Source of the DNA: an uncultured Phaeodactylibacter sp.
GTDB lineage: Bacteria; Bacteroidota; Bacteroidia; Chitinophagales; Saprospiraceae
Length of the DNA stretch: 64,000 nt
Direction of reading: 5' to 3'
Assembly: GCA_913057245.1 (NCBI GenBank)
Contig: CAJXNH010000012.1
Span: forward strand, 34,941 to 98,940
Below, in pieces: positions 44,644-53,176 of the stretch. Both the position numbers and the translations under genes were made by a program. The notes below the pieces were generated by a model. The model was not told where the DNA came from. It saw only the letters and a list, made by a program, of their open reading frames with translations, and searched no databases. Within the stretch, counting starts at the first letter, position 1. Every line of letters begins with the position of its first letter.

Positions 44644-46257
44644 ATGTACGTATTGATGAGCAATTTAGCTGTTAAAGCCTATTTTTTTGTTGGCCTGTTC
44701 CTTGTCGCGTTGAGTGTTGAGGCACAAGAAGACCGAATTTATAAAGTTCCAAAGTTTGCTGAAGAATGGAGCAAGCCTTCCAAGCATCCGGACCGCATCG
44801 TACTGAATTTTACGGAAGACCCTTCCACAGCAATCAGTGTGACCTGGCGCACCAGCCCTCAGGTTACGAAGGGGTACGCAGAAGTCGCGCTGGCAACTGC
44901 TGCTCCAAAATTTTGGCGCAATGCCATAACAGTCGAAGCGGAAACGACAACAATGGATGCCTCCATGGTGGAAACCGCAGAAGTCGTTTCAAACTACCAT
45001 TCGGTGACCTTTACCGGGTTGATTCCGGATACCCTTTACGCTTATCGGGTAGGCAATGGTGAAATCTGGAGCGAATGGGTACAGTTTCGGACCGCCTCGG
45101 CAACACCAAAGCCCTTCTCTTTTTTATATGTGGGTGATGCCCAAAATTTCATTCTTGAGCTTTGGTCGCGGCTGATTAGAGAGGGCTATCGCAAGGTGCC
45201 CGATGCAAGCTTTATCATACATGCCGGTGATTTGGTCTCGGAAGCGCATAGTGAGCAACAGTGGCACGAATGGTTTACGGCAGGGGGGTGGATCCATCGG
45301 ATGCTGCCTTCGATTCCTCTAGTGGGCAATCATGAATATGAGCCCTACACCGCAGAGGAGGATTACAACGATATCGAGCATTTATCCATGCAGTGGCGGC
45401 CACAGTTTACCCTGCCAACAAACGGGCCCGATGGCTTGGAGGAGACAGCCTACTATCTGGATTATCAGGATATGCGGGTGGTGGTTTTGAATACCAATGA
45501 AAAGCAGGAAATTCAGGCAGAGTGGCTGTCTTCCGTTCTCGAAGAAAGCACCGCAAAATGGAATGTGGTTACCTTTCACCACCCCCTGTATTCTGCTTCA
45601 GCAGGCCGGGACAATAAGGAATTGAGAGACCTCTGGAAGCCACTGTTCGATAAGCACAAAGTGGATATCGTACTACAGGGGCATGACCATAGCTATGCCA
45701 GGGGACGTGCCCCAGCCGACGAGTCCCAAAACCTGGTAGACGGCATGAATGCCCGCGATTCTTTAACTGGAACGGTCTATGTCGTATCAGTTAGTGGCGG
45801 AAAAATGTACCGGCTGCGCCCTGATGCCTGGGAAAGCTTGGAAGGAGCAGATCGGGACCGGGCTGCAGAGAATACACAGTTATTTCAGGTGATCAGAATT
45901 GATGGCGACCGATTGTCCTTTGAGGCCTACACCGCCACGGGAGAATTGTACGATGCTTTTGATTTGGTGAAGAACAAAAAGGGAGGCAGTAACCACTTCA
46001 TTGACCGACAGGGTGAGGCGATCCCCGAACGACGGCATGAGAATACGATTAACTACAGAGACCGGCTTCCGGACTTCATCAGGGACCTGCTCATGGAAAG
46101 GCATCCCGGGTTCGTATTCGACAAGGTCCGGTATGTGAAAGACTTTGATTTCCATGGCTTCTACGTTGAGATGGAACAGTATGAGAAGGATATTGACGTC
46201 GAAATCAAAATCGATATTTCCGGAGAAATCCTGGAGGAGGTGATTGATGAGGATTAG
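44644..46257 (+). CDS. Purple-acid-phosphatase-like secreted phosphoesterase
   Basis: 537 residues with a signal peptide (ends LSVEAQ). An N-terminal fibronectin-like domain (~35-150, RIVLNFTEDPSTAISVTWRTSPQ ... GLIPDTLYAYRVG) precedes a metallophosphoesterase core: LYVGDAQN, IIHAGDLV, LVGNHEYEP, VVTFHHPLY and LQGHDHSYARG. This is the purple acid phosphatase layout. The last ~110 residues (RHPGFVFDKVRYVKDFDFHGFYVEMEQ) are unusual. Probably releases phosphate from organic esters outside the inner membrane. Confidence 0.88.
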   Translation: MYVLMSNLAVKAYFFVGLFLVALSVEAQEDRIYKVPKFAEEWSKPSKHPDRIVLNFTEDPSTAISVTWRTSPQVTKGYAEVALATAAPKFWRNAITVEAETTTMDASMVETAEVVSNYHSVTFTGLIPDTLYAYRVGNGEIWSEWVQFRTASATPKPFSFLYVGDAQNFILELWSRLIREGYRKVPDASFIIHAGDLVSEAHSEQQWHEWFTAGGWIHRMLPSIPLVGNHEYEPYTAEEDYNDIEHLSMQWRPQFTLPTNGPDGLEETAYYLDYQDMRVVVLNTNEKQEIQAEWLSSVLEESTAKWNVVTFHHPLYSASAGRDNKELRDLWKPLFDKHKVDIVLQGHDHSYARGRAPADESQNLVDGMNARDSLTGTVYVVSVSGGKMYRLRPDAWESLEGADRDRAAENTQLFQVIRIDGDRLSFEAYTATGELYDAFDLVKNKKGGSNHFIDRQGEAIPERRHENTINYRDRLPDFIRDLLMERHPGFVFDKVRYVKDFDFHGFYVEMEQYEKDIDVEIKIDISGEILEEVIDED

Positions 46258-46301
46258 GATCGACTCAAGCCGGCAGATTTAGAGATGCTATGTTTTGTGC
46301 G

Positions 46302-46489
46302 TAACAAATTGCACTTTTGGATAGCCTGGCAGCATTTGCTGTTTGTTTCTATTAGATAAGCTGGAGCAGAGCGGGAAGCTCTACCCCCCAGCAGCTATAT
46401 CGCTTAAATGCAGAAGGCTGGCCCCGGTATTGATGGCTAGTGGGTGTATATGATCTACGGTATCACTTTCTATTTTGTGCAATTTGTTA
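46302..46489. mobile_element. Possible small element bounded by a 13-bp inverted repeat
   Basis: taacaaattgcac (46302-46314) and its exact complement (46477-46489) bound 188 bp with internal hairpins (agagc/gctct near 46378) and no ORF. No target duplication could be identified, so a MITE, an IS relic or chance remain open. Confidence 0.4.
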
Positions 46490-46512
46490 AACTACTGCTA
46501 TGTTAGCACCTC

Positions 46513-47649
46513 CTAGATGAACTCACGGATTTGATCAGGCGTGATACACTTAAAGGATGCTTCGGGATAAGCACTCTGCCACGGTGTATAGCTGTTACGA
46601 TATTTTTTTGGATTCCACTTGAATTCAAAGCCGTTCAATTTACCACCGGTTTCCTCAACGTAGTCAATTTCTGCGCCAGTGTGGGTATTCCAGAAGTAAG
46701 TATTTGCAAATTGAAGGGTATAGCTTAGATGCTTTTTGCGTTCAGCGATCAAAAAGTTTTCCCAAAGGCTTCCCTTGTCCTTCCGCAGATGGATGGGGCT
46801 GAAGTCATTGATAACTGCATTGCGTACGCCGAGGTCATAAAAATAAATCTTGTTCATTTTTGTCATTTCTTTACGCAGATTTCGGCTAAAGCCCCCGAGC
46901 CGGAAAAGGACAAAACCCTTTTCTAAAAGGTCAATGTAGTTGTTGATGGTATCTCTGTTGACTTTCAGGCTTTTGGCTAGTTCCTGAATGGATACGAACT
47001 GTCCCATCTGGTAGGCCAGCAATTGGACCAATTGGTTGAGTTTTTCAGGATATCGGATATTGCCCAGCGCGAGTACATCTTTGTAAAGGTAAGCCTGTTT
47101 GAGTTCGTTCAGGTATTGTATTTTCCGCTGTGCCCCTTCTATGGTAATGGCTTCAGGGTAGGAGCCGTAAAGCATTAACCCTTCAAGCTTTGCGACGTTT
47201 AGCCCAGAAGAAACAGGGTTATGCTCTAACCATTCCCGAAAGGAAATGGGGAATAGCGTGTAGGTCCAGGTACGCCCGGTCAGCGGTTCTGAGATCCGAT
47301 TGGCCAGGTCCAGGGACGATGAACCGGTTACGATGACACGCTTCTCCGGCATGGTGTCGTGTATGATTTTCAGGTTAATACCGATATCAGTGATGCGTTG
47401 TGCCTCATCAATAAAGAGCAAATCCGCTTCACCAATGAACCGTTTGAGCGCTTCAGGAGACCGGCTGGACAATACGGAGAGATCCTCTCCACTATCGGCA
47501 TTAACTTTGAGCGTTTTAAAGCTTAACTTTTGAATGAGTTCATTTATAAGCGTCGTTTTGCCAACCTGACGGCTGCCGTACAGAATGATTATTTTATTAG
47601 AGTGCTGAAGCTCTTTTAAGAGGGTTGGTGCAAGGGCTCGGGCGATCAT
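46513..47649 (-). CDS. AAA ATPase with DUF4143 domain
   Basis: 378 residues from the ATG at 47649 (MIARALAPTLLKELQ); the frame extends further but that part reads through an upstream palindrome. Walker A GSRQVGKTTL and Walker B ADLLFIDEAQRI are intact, with sensor VIVTGSSSLDLANRISEPLTGR. The C-terminal DUF4143 domain includes FWNTHTGAEIDYVEETGGKLNGFEFKW, with the D..E.K arrangement of PD-(D/E)xK folds. Such ATPases are common and patchily distributed; the function is not settled. Confidence 0.88.
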   Translation of the reverse strand: MIARALAPTLLKELQHSNKIIILYGSRQVGKTTLINELIQKLSFKTLKVNADSGEDLSVLSSRSPEALKRFIGEADLLFIDEAQRITDIGINLKIIHDTMPEKRVIVTGSSSLDLANRISEPLTGRTWTYTLFPISFREWLEHNPVSSGLNVAKLEGLMLYGSYPEAITIEGAQRKIQYLNELKQAYLYKDVLALGNIRYPEKLNQLVQLLAYQMGQFVSIQELAKSLKVNRDTINNYIDLLEKGFVLFRLGGFSRNLRKEMTKMNKIYFYDLGVRNAVINDFSPIHLRKDKGSLWENFLIAERKKHLSYTLQFANTYFWNTHTGAEIDYVEETGGKLNGFEFKWNPKKYRNSYTPWQSAYPEASFKCITPDQIREFI

Positions 47650-47700
47650 TTTTATTGTAAAGATAAAAAAACAGCACAAATTACGCGATTTCCAATGGTC

Positions 47701-47732
47701 AACCATCGCAAATAGCGCGATTTGCGATGGTT
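47701..47732. repeat. 32-bp palindrome upstream of the DUF4143 ATPase gene
   Basis: aaccatcgcaaat and its exact complement around agcgcg. A degenerate half copy (gcgatttccaatggt) lies just left, so the motif has been repeated. REP-type hairpin or operator. Confidence 0.55.
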
Positions 47733-47814
47733 TAGACACTGTACCCTTTTGCCTCTCTGCTCTGCGTGCTTTGCGCCCCCCGCTCCGCGCTCTTTGCGTG
47801 AACCCCAAAAAAAC

Positions 47815-47832
47815 CTCCCCAAAATTCCGTAT
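47815..47832. repeat. 18-bp sequence shared with the hsdR upstream region
   Basis: ctccccaaaattccgtat occurs here upstream of the EAD11 gene and in inverse orientation at 42645-42662 upstream of hsdR. A related ccgtattttagcc precedes the 42732 gene. Probably promoter-proximal sequence (TATTTTTC here resembles TAnnTTTG). Confidence 0.4.
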
Positions 47833-47864
47833 TTTTCACCCTGAACCAACCACCTGAAAACCGC

Positions 47865-48875
47865 ATGCACTACGAACAAGCCAAGGAACGCCTCATCAAC
47901 GGCAAAACCCGCGAGGCCATAGACATGCTCCGGGAGCCGCTGGAAAAGACCCCGCTCTACGATGAATGGATGATGGTCCGCGCCCGATACGAGACCCTGC
48001 GCGAGCGGGAAATGAAAGGCCTGCTATCGACTGCTGAGGCCCAACTGGAGCACAACCGGATCAACGATGCGGTCCTCCGTCTGCTCGATAATGCTGAGCA
48101 AAAAGAAGAGGTGCCGGTGGTGCGGCAGCAGGCAACGGCTTCCACCGCCCCGTCCAAACAAGGGCTTCCAAAATGGGCCACCATGCTGATCGCAGCAGTA
48201 GTCGCTGTGGGGGCGCTCATTTTCATTAGAGGGCAGTTTGGGGATGCTCAGGAGCCTGCGGCAGCAAAAACGGAGCGGGAAATTATACCGGAAACCGTAG
48301 AAAAGCCGGAGTCTGCAAGCGTCACCTCGGAAAAAAAGCCCGATACCAAACCCAACCGGGTAACACCTGAAACCAGGGTCATCGTGCCACCCAACCGGTT
48401 GGTAGCAGAAACGAAGATCAATAAAGAAGCCAGCCGGGTGCTCTCGGATGTAACCAGGGAAATGCCCAAAACAGACCTGAAAAAAGTGGTAACCCTGGAG
48501 CCGGGCGCGTTGATCGCCAAGTATGATGTCAGCAAAATCTCCGGGAACCGTGACCTGCCCTTCGAAATTCATACCCTCAGCCACACCCAAAACATGATTC
48601 TGATGGAAATGACCCTGACCAACCGGACAGGCAAACCGGTGAAGCTGGGCGAAATGGAATTGCTGCATACAGGCGACCGCTCAGTGGGCAAAAGCCAAAG
48701 CCTTAACGGGACGATGCTGGAAGCAGGGGATAAAATGACGGAGACCTTCAGGTTTGCCTGGGCTATTCCCGGCGAGCTCCGGGCCTTCCGGATGAAGATG
48801 GGTTACGCCATTCAGGGGGGCGATGGCATCCGGGCCCTAAAGACGGATTTTGGGCTCTACAAGAAAATTCAATAA
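47865..48875 (+). CDS. EAD11 (effector-associated domain)-transmembrane protein
   Basis: 336 residues. Residues ~3-80 match the effector-associated domain 11 pattern: AKERLINGKTREAIDMLREPLE ... WMMVRARYETLREREMKGLLSTAEAQLEHNRINDAVLRLLD. A membrane helix follows (~105-122, WATMLIAAVVAVGALIFI), then a Pro/Lys/Glu-rich linker and a C-terminal beta-rich domain (~225-336, ILMEMTLTNRTGKPVKLGEMELL). EADs are small helical adaptor domains that bring sensors and effectors of conflict systems together through self-association. No partner with the same domain is in the window. Confidence 0.75.
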   Translation: MHYEQAKERLINGKTREAIDMLREPLEKTPLYDEWMMVRARYETLREREMKGLLSTAEAQLEHNRINDAVLRLLDNAEQKEEVPVVRQQATASTAPSKQGLPKWATMLIAAVVAVGALIFIRGQFGDAQEPAAAKTEREIIPETVEKPESASVTSEKKPDTKPNRVTPETRVIVPPNRLVAETKINKEASRVLSDVTREMPKTDLKKVVTLEPGALIAKYDVSKISGNRDLPFEIHTLSHTQNMILMEMTLTNRTGKPVKLGEMELLHTGDRSVGKSQSLNGTMLEAGDKMTETFRFAWAIPGELRAFRMKMGYAIQGGDGIRALKTDFGLYKKIQ

Positions 48876-48878
48876 AAA

Positions 48879-48913
48879 AGGATTGGAAAGCAGCTAATGT
48901 GCTTCCCAATCCT
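48879..48913. terminator. Bidirectional terminator hairpin
   Basis: An 8-bp perfect stem (aggattgg at 48879-48886 with ccaatcct at 48906-48913) with further pairing inside, between convergent genes; an A-run precedes it, giving a U-run for the minus strand. Confidence 0.7.
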
Positions 48914-48940
48914 CCTTCAGGATAATCTTTTCTATTTGGC

Positions 48941-49426
48941 TTATTTGCCTTTGGCAATCATCTGGTCCACTCCTCCGGTAAACTGCTCTACGGTAGGGGT
49001 ATAGCCGGTTTTGCCAAGTGCTTCTATTTCGTAATTGCCTGACTCTTTGTTGCGGTTCAGATTGAATACCCAGATGGTAGGGTAGCCGCGCACGCCAAAG
49101 CTCTGCTGCAAAGAATAGTTCTGCTGACGGATTTCTTCCGGGATTTGCTTGCGGCGTGGGAAGTCCAGCTCCAGTAGTACCACATTTTCATTGGCCCACT
49201 TTTTGAAATCCGGCTTTTGGAATACAGCGGCATCCAGGCGTTTGCACCAACCGCACCAGTCACTGCCGGTAAAATTGGCCAGGATGGGCTTGCCCGTCTC
49301 TTGTGAAACCTTGTAGGCTTCATCAATATTCACCAGCCATCCGGCTTTGGTTGCTTTGTAATCATCCTGTGCGCATGCGAAAGTGCCCATGAGCAGGAAT
49401 GCAAAAAGAATGCTGAATTGTCTCAT
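48941..49426 (-). CDS. Periplasmic thioredoxin-family protein
   Basis: 161 residues from the ATG at 49426, which opens a signal peptide (MRQFSILFAFLLMGTFACAQ). The thioredoxin active site is CGWC in FTGSDWCGWCKRLDAAVF; GVRGYPTIWVFN carries the cis-proline. It should act as a thiol oxidoreductase or chaperone outside the cytoplasm. A frame to 49501 exists, but a promoter lies at 49469-49476, so the shorter start is right. Confidence 0.88.
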   Translation of the reverse strand: MRQFSILFAFLLMGTFACAQDDYKATKAGWLVNIDEAYKVSQETGKPILANFTGSDWCGWCKRLDAAVFQKPDFKKWANENVVLLELDFPRRKQIPEEIRQQNYSLQQSFGVRGYPTIWVFNLNRNKESGNYEIEALGKTGYTPTVEQFTGGVDQMIAKGK

Positions 49427-49468
49427 AAATGTATTTTCGGTTTTGAACTTCCTGTGCGGTTTACTATA

Positions 49469-49476
49469 CAAAATTA
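49469..49476 (-). promoter_or_regulatory. -7 promoter element for the thioredoxin gene
   Basis: TAATTTTG on the minus strand matches TAnnTTTG; it would give a ~35-nt leader. No convincing TTG at the -33 position. Confidence 0.4.
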
Positions 49477-49521
49477 CAATATTACAAAAGAAAAGATGCA
49501 TTCCACACAGTTAGCGTTGTG

Positions 49522-50871
49522 TTAAGGCAGCGACATCCTGACTTGTAAATGATTGGGAAAGTAATTATTGACCCGGTTGGGCAGCATCTTGCCCCAGCCA
49601 ATGCCCCAGCCATCGTAACGCATCAGGTGCCAGCCTTTTTGCCCGGGCCGGGCAGGGAGGGCTGCTTTGCGCAAATAGTCCAGTGCGGTGTCTTTGTCGA
49701 GGTCCGCTACGGGCGTATCCGGGTGCAGGTGCAGGGATAGGCTCAGGGCGTGGTCCGGTATCAGGTGCTTGCCTTTCATCAGGCCCACCGGCGTGCCCGG
49801 GTCTAGTCTGGGAAGGCTTTGTGATAAAATACTAAGTAGTGGAAGTGCGCCTTCCGGCACGGCATACAGTTGACCCTTTGGGGTGGTAAGGATATTGAGT
49901 TGGGCTTCAGGGTCGAGCCAGGATAGGGCCGCCTGCTCAGTGGCCTTAGGCACTTTCGTGAAATAGCGCAGTGGGGCCTTTGTCGACCGGTTGGTTGCTT
50001 TTCCCTCTTTGCGCAGCACCGCCAGGTAGAACCCTTCGCTGCGGGTGCGGTGCGGGTAAAACTGATACCCCAGGCCAGTAGGCATAATCCCCCAGTCTTC
50101 CGGCAAATCAAAAGGGACGGTCTCAAAGCCCCCTTTTTCGAGGATTCGGGCCACCTGATCGTCGTTTTCCCCCTCATTATAGGTACAGGTGCTGTAGATG
50201 AGGATGCCACCCGGCGCGATGAGGGGCAGCGTATGATCAAGGATATCCTGTTGCCGGCTTTCACAAAGGGCCACATTTTCAGGATTCCACTCCTTTGTGG
50301 CATCTGGCGTTTTGCGGAACAAGCCCTCACCGGAGCAGGGGGCGTCCACCACCACCAGGTCGAACCGGCGCGCAAGGGGTGAAAAGCGCTCACTGCCCGC
50401 ATGCGTTGCAATCACATTGGCCCGCCCCCATTTCGCCAGGTTCTCTCTAAGAATGGCGTAGCGGCTTTTAATCACCTCATTGGCCACCACGATGCAATCA
50501 TCGGAAAGGGCATTGAGGAGCACGGTGGTTTTGCCGCCCGGTGCACCGCAGAGGTCAAGCGCGGTCCCGAATTCCTGCTCCTGCCGAAGCTGCTCCACCA
50601 CATAAGCCAGGAACATCGAACCGGCTTCCTGCACATAGTAGCGGCCGGCGTGAAAGTGTGGGTCTAATGTGAAGGAGGGGCGTTCCGGCAGATACTGCGC
50701 AGTGCGGTTCCAAAGCACAGGGGAGCCTTCATAAATGGGCGCTTCCGTTTTGGCCCGGTTGTAATTGATGCTCACCGGAGCCGGGCTGTTGAGTGCTTCC
50801 GCAAAGGCAGCCCAGTCAGGCCCCAGTTGGTCTTGCATGCGTGCTTCAAAAGCAGCGGGTAATGCCGGCAT
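49522..50871 (-). CDS. RsmF/NOL1-type rRNA (cytosine-C5) methyltransferase
   Basis: 449 residues. SAM-binding LDLCGAPGGKTTVLLNAL, then VVVDAPCSGEGLFRKTP (motif IV cysteine) and ILIYSTCTYNEGENDDQVARIL (motif VI catalytic cysteine) define the NOL1/NOP2/Sun family. The C-terminal ~170 residues (GLMKGKHLIPDHALSLSL ... KGWHLMRYDGWGIGWGKMLPN) match the RNA-binding extension of RsmF-like enzymes. It probably methylates 16S rRNA; the exact position is not readable. Confidence 0.9.
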   Translation of the reverse strand: MPALPAAFEARMQDQLGPDWAAFAEALNSPAPVSINYNRAKTEAPIYEGSPVLWNRTAQYLPERPSFTLDPHFHAGRYYVQEAGSMFLAYVVEQLRQEQEFGTALDLCGAPGGKTTVLLNALSDDCIVVANEVIKSRYAILRENLAKWGRANVIATHAGSERFSPLARRFDLVVVDAPCSGEGLFRKTPDATKEWNPENVALCESRQQDILDHTLPLIAPGGILIYSTCTYNEGENDDQVARILEKGGFETVPFDLPEDWGIMPTGLGYQFYPHRTRSEGFYLAVLRKEGKATNRSTKAPLRYFTKVPKATEQAALSWLDPEAQLNILTTPKGQLYAVPEGALPLLSILSQSLPRLDPGTPVGLMKGKHLIPDHALSLSLHLHPDTPVADLDKDTALDYLRKAALPARPGQKGWHLMRYDGWGIGWGKMLPNRVNNYFPNHLQVRMSLP

Positions 50872-50936
50872 AGTTTATGATTGAGCGGTAAAGATATAAA
50901 GTACTATCTTTATTGCCTACTCATACTTCACAAGGC

Positions 50937-51736
50937 ATGACTTCCAACACCATCGCTGTCATCCCTTTCGTCAACCGCAGCCCGGACCCCGACAATGAAT
51001 ACTTCTGTGACGGCATCACAGAAGAAATTATCAATGCGCTGGCCCGTATTGAACAGCTGAAAGTAACCTCCCGTACCTCTTCCTTTCAGTTTAAAGGACA
51101 GGCCATGGCGGTGAAGGACATTGCGCAACAGCTTGGCGTAGAGGTGATTCTGGAAGGCAGTATCCGGCTCTCCGGGCGGAAAGTCCGAATCATGGCGCAA
51201 CTGGTGCAGGCAGGAGAGGATTTCCATTTTTGGTCGGAGACCTGGGCACGGCAGCTGTCCAATTGGCGAAGTACCTGGGTGCAAAAGTGACTGCGGTTTG
51301 CAGTACCCGCAACCTTGGCCTGGTGCGCGCTCTGGGAGCTGATGAGGTGATTGACTACACCCGCAAGGATTTCACCAAAGGCACGGAAACCTATGATTTT
51401 ATCTACGATACCGTGGGCAAAAGTTCTTTCAACGCCTGTAAGCCTGTGCTGAAGGACAACGGGCAATACCTCTGCCCGGTGTTGGGGCTGCCACTGCTGC
51501 TGCAAATGATGAAAACCAACATTTCGGGTGGTAAGAAGGCGGTTTTTGCAGCTACCGGACTGCGATCGGACGAGGAGCTGCGGGATATGCTCGCCGAGCT
51601 CATCGAAATCTACGCAGCCGGTAAGCTCAAAATGGTCATCGACCGGCAATATCCACTCGAAAAAGTTGCGGAGGCCCACACCTATATTGCCGCCGGACGT
51701 AAAAAAGGCAATGTGGTCATCACCTCTGCCGAATAA
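50937..51736 (+). pseudogene. Chimeric pseudogene: TolB-like N-terminal domain joined to a quinone-oxidoreductase C-terminus
   Basis: From 50937 the frame encodes the TolB-type domain seen at the start of many Bacteroidota regulators and adenylate cyclases (IAVIPFVNRSPDPDNEYFCDGITEEIINALARIE ... GEDFHFWSETW), cut at about 51243. There, within a few bases and in the next frame, begins the nucleotide-binding half of a zinc-type NADPH:quinone reductase (LGTAAVQLAKYLGAKVTAVCSTRN ... GADEVIDYT ... GNVVITSAE) to 51736. Both genes lack their other half, so a deletion has joined them out of frame. An ATG at 51230 could still start the C-terminal piece. Confidence 0.8.
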
Positions 51737-51870
51737 ATCCAACCCTTCAAATCTTTAAGGATGAACCCCGAAAAATATTCCAAAAGTTGTATTTTGTGCC
51801 ATTGGTGCATTCTATTTGAAAGCGCTCATTTAAAGTACAGTCAGGCCGTTCAATTTAACCCTTAAGGCTA

Positions 51871-53061
51871 ATGAAAAACCCCATTTGCTATTTATCTTTC
51901 CTATGCTTTCTCGTAGCTTGTTCAAAACCGGAATTCCGCAAGGGAGTCGAGTCTTACGAGAGTACCTATTTTACCCGGTTCGATGCTCCTCTTTATGGGG
52001 TTGACTTTCTACTTACCGATGAAGAATCTATAATTGTTGCCGGAGCGGAAGCGCCGTACGGGCTTGTTAATGCAAGGCCTATGGTGCTGAGCGTAAACCA
52101 GGGAAAAGAAATTTCCTGGATGACCCTCTTGCCGGGGGGAAGGCAAAACCGCTTTAGTTCAATGAAGCTAAGCAGCACTTCGGAGAGTGATTACTTGCTT
52201 TTCAATAATGCCGAAAATCCGGATAATGAAACAGAAAGAGGGCTTAAGTTTTCAACAATTAACGAAATAGGGACTATCACTAGGAGCCATACTTTATATG
52301 AGGACGATAGGGAGCTCCAAAGTTCATCGATGGTGCAACTGACTGATGGCGATTATATGGTACTCAGCGAGAACGCAGAAGGGAATAATATAGAAAACAA
52401 CTTGCACTTAAGCAGAGTTTCCCCGGAGGGAGATTTGATTTGGTCGAAGCTTCTTGAAAATACCACGGTCAGTATAGCAGGGCCACTGCTTTATTTTCCC
52501 GGGCAGGAATTCCTTATGGGGATATCAGAAAAATCATTAGGCTTTCCTGACGTTGAGGTTCAGTTGTATAAGTTTGATTTGGAAGGTAATTTAATCTGGC
52601 AGGAAACGATTGTAGAATCAGGACCGGTTTACCCCAATTCCGCCCGTATTGTAAGCGTGCAAGATGATGAAATCATGGTTAGCTTTTCTTCTGGAAACGA
52701 TGTGGTGTTGATAAGAATGGATACCGCTGGAAATGTAATTTGGGAGCGAAAATTGGAAGGAGAGCGTTTGGAGATCTCTGTAGGAGGGATTCAAACACTT
52801 GATGGTCATTATCTTTTACTAGCGAATACCTCTAGCTATGGGAATGGAGAATTTGATGTGATGCTTACAAAAGTTGATCGCCAAGGTGAGATTATTTGGG
52901 ATAAGGTTTATGGTGGCACTGAATCTGATGCAGCTTTCAAAGTAGTAGAAAAGGCCAATGGCGATTTGTTAGTGCTTGGCAATGTCAATAGAGAGATTAC
53001 TGCTCTGTCAGAGACTAATTTGTTTATTCTTGAGACCGATAGTGAGGGGAATCCAAAGTAG
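51871..53061 (+). CDS. Lipoprotein with beta-propeller-like repeats
   Basis: 396 residues. Lipoprotein signal MKNPICYLSFLCFLVAC, lipid Cys17. The mature part is a string of ~45-residue repeats ending in W-x-(K/E) motifs (LHLSRVSPEGDLIWSKLL, LYKFDLEGNLIWQETI, IRMDTAGNVIWERKL, TKVDRQGEIIWDKVYGG), forming a beta-propeller like those of other Bacteroidota surface proteins. Function unknown. It is followed by a convergent terminator. Confidence 0.8.
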   Translation: MKNPICYLSFLCFLVACSKPEFRKGVESYESTYFTRFDAPLYGVDFLLTDEESIIVAGAEAPYGLVNARPMVLSVNQGKEISWMTLLPGGRQNRFSSMKLSSTSESDYLLFNNAENPDNETERGLKFSTINEIGTITRSHTLYEDDRELQSSSMVQLTDGDYMVLSENAEGNNIENNLHLSRVSPEGDLIWSKLLENTTVSIAGPLLYFPGQEFLMGISEKSLGFPDVEVQLYKFDLEGNLIWQETIVESGPVYPNSARIVSVQDDEIMVSFSSGNDVVLIRMDTAGNVIWERKLEGERLEISVGGIQTLDGHYLLLANTSSYGNGEFDVMLTKVDRQGEIIWDKVYGGTESDAAFKVVEKANGDLLVLGNVNREITALSETNLFILETDSEGNPK

Positions 53062-53113
53062 CAAGCTTCATAAATCCTGTATGAGAACAGATATTATTAA
53101 AAAAAAGACCTAA

Positions 53114-53152
53114 AGAATACCCCAAACTGCACAGCACAGCCTGGGGTATTCT
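53114..53152. terminator. Terminator hairpin between convergent genes
   Basis: An 11-bp perfect stem (agaatacccca at 53114-53124 with tggggtattct at 53142-53152) and an A-rich left flank; serves the minus-strand TonB receptor gene and probably the lipoprotein gene. Confidence 0.85.
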
Positions 53153-53176
53153 AAGGGTTAGTTTGCTTATAAAGGC

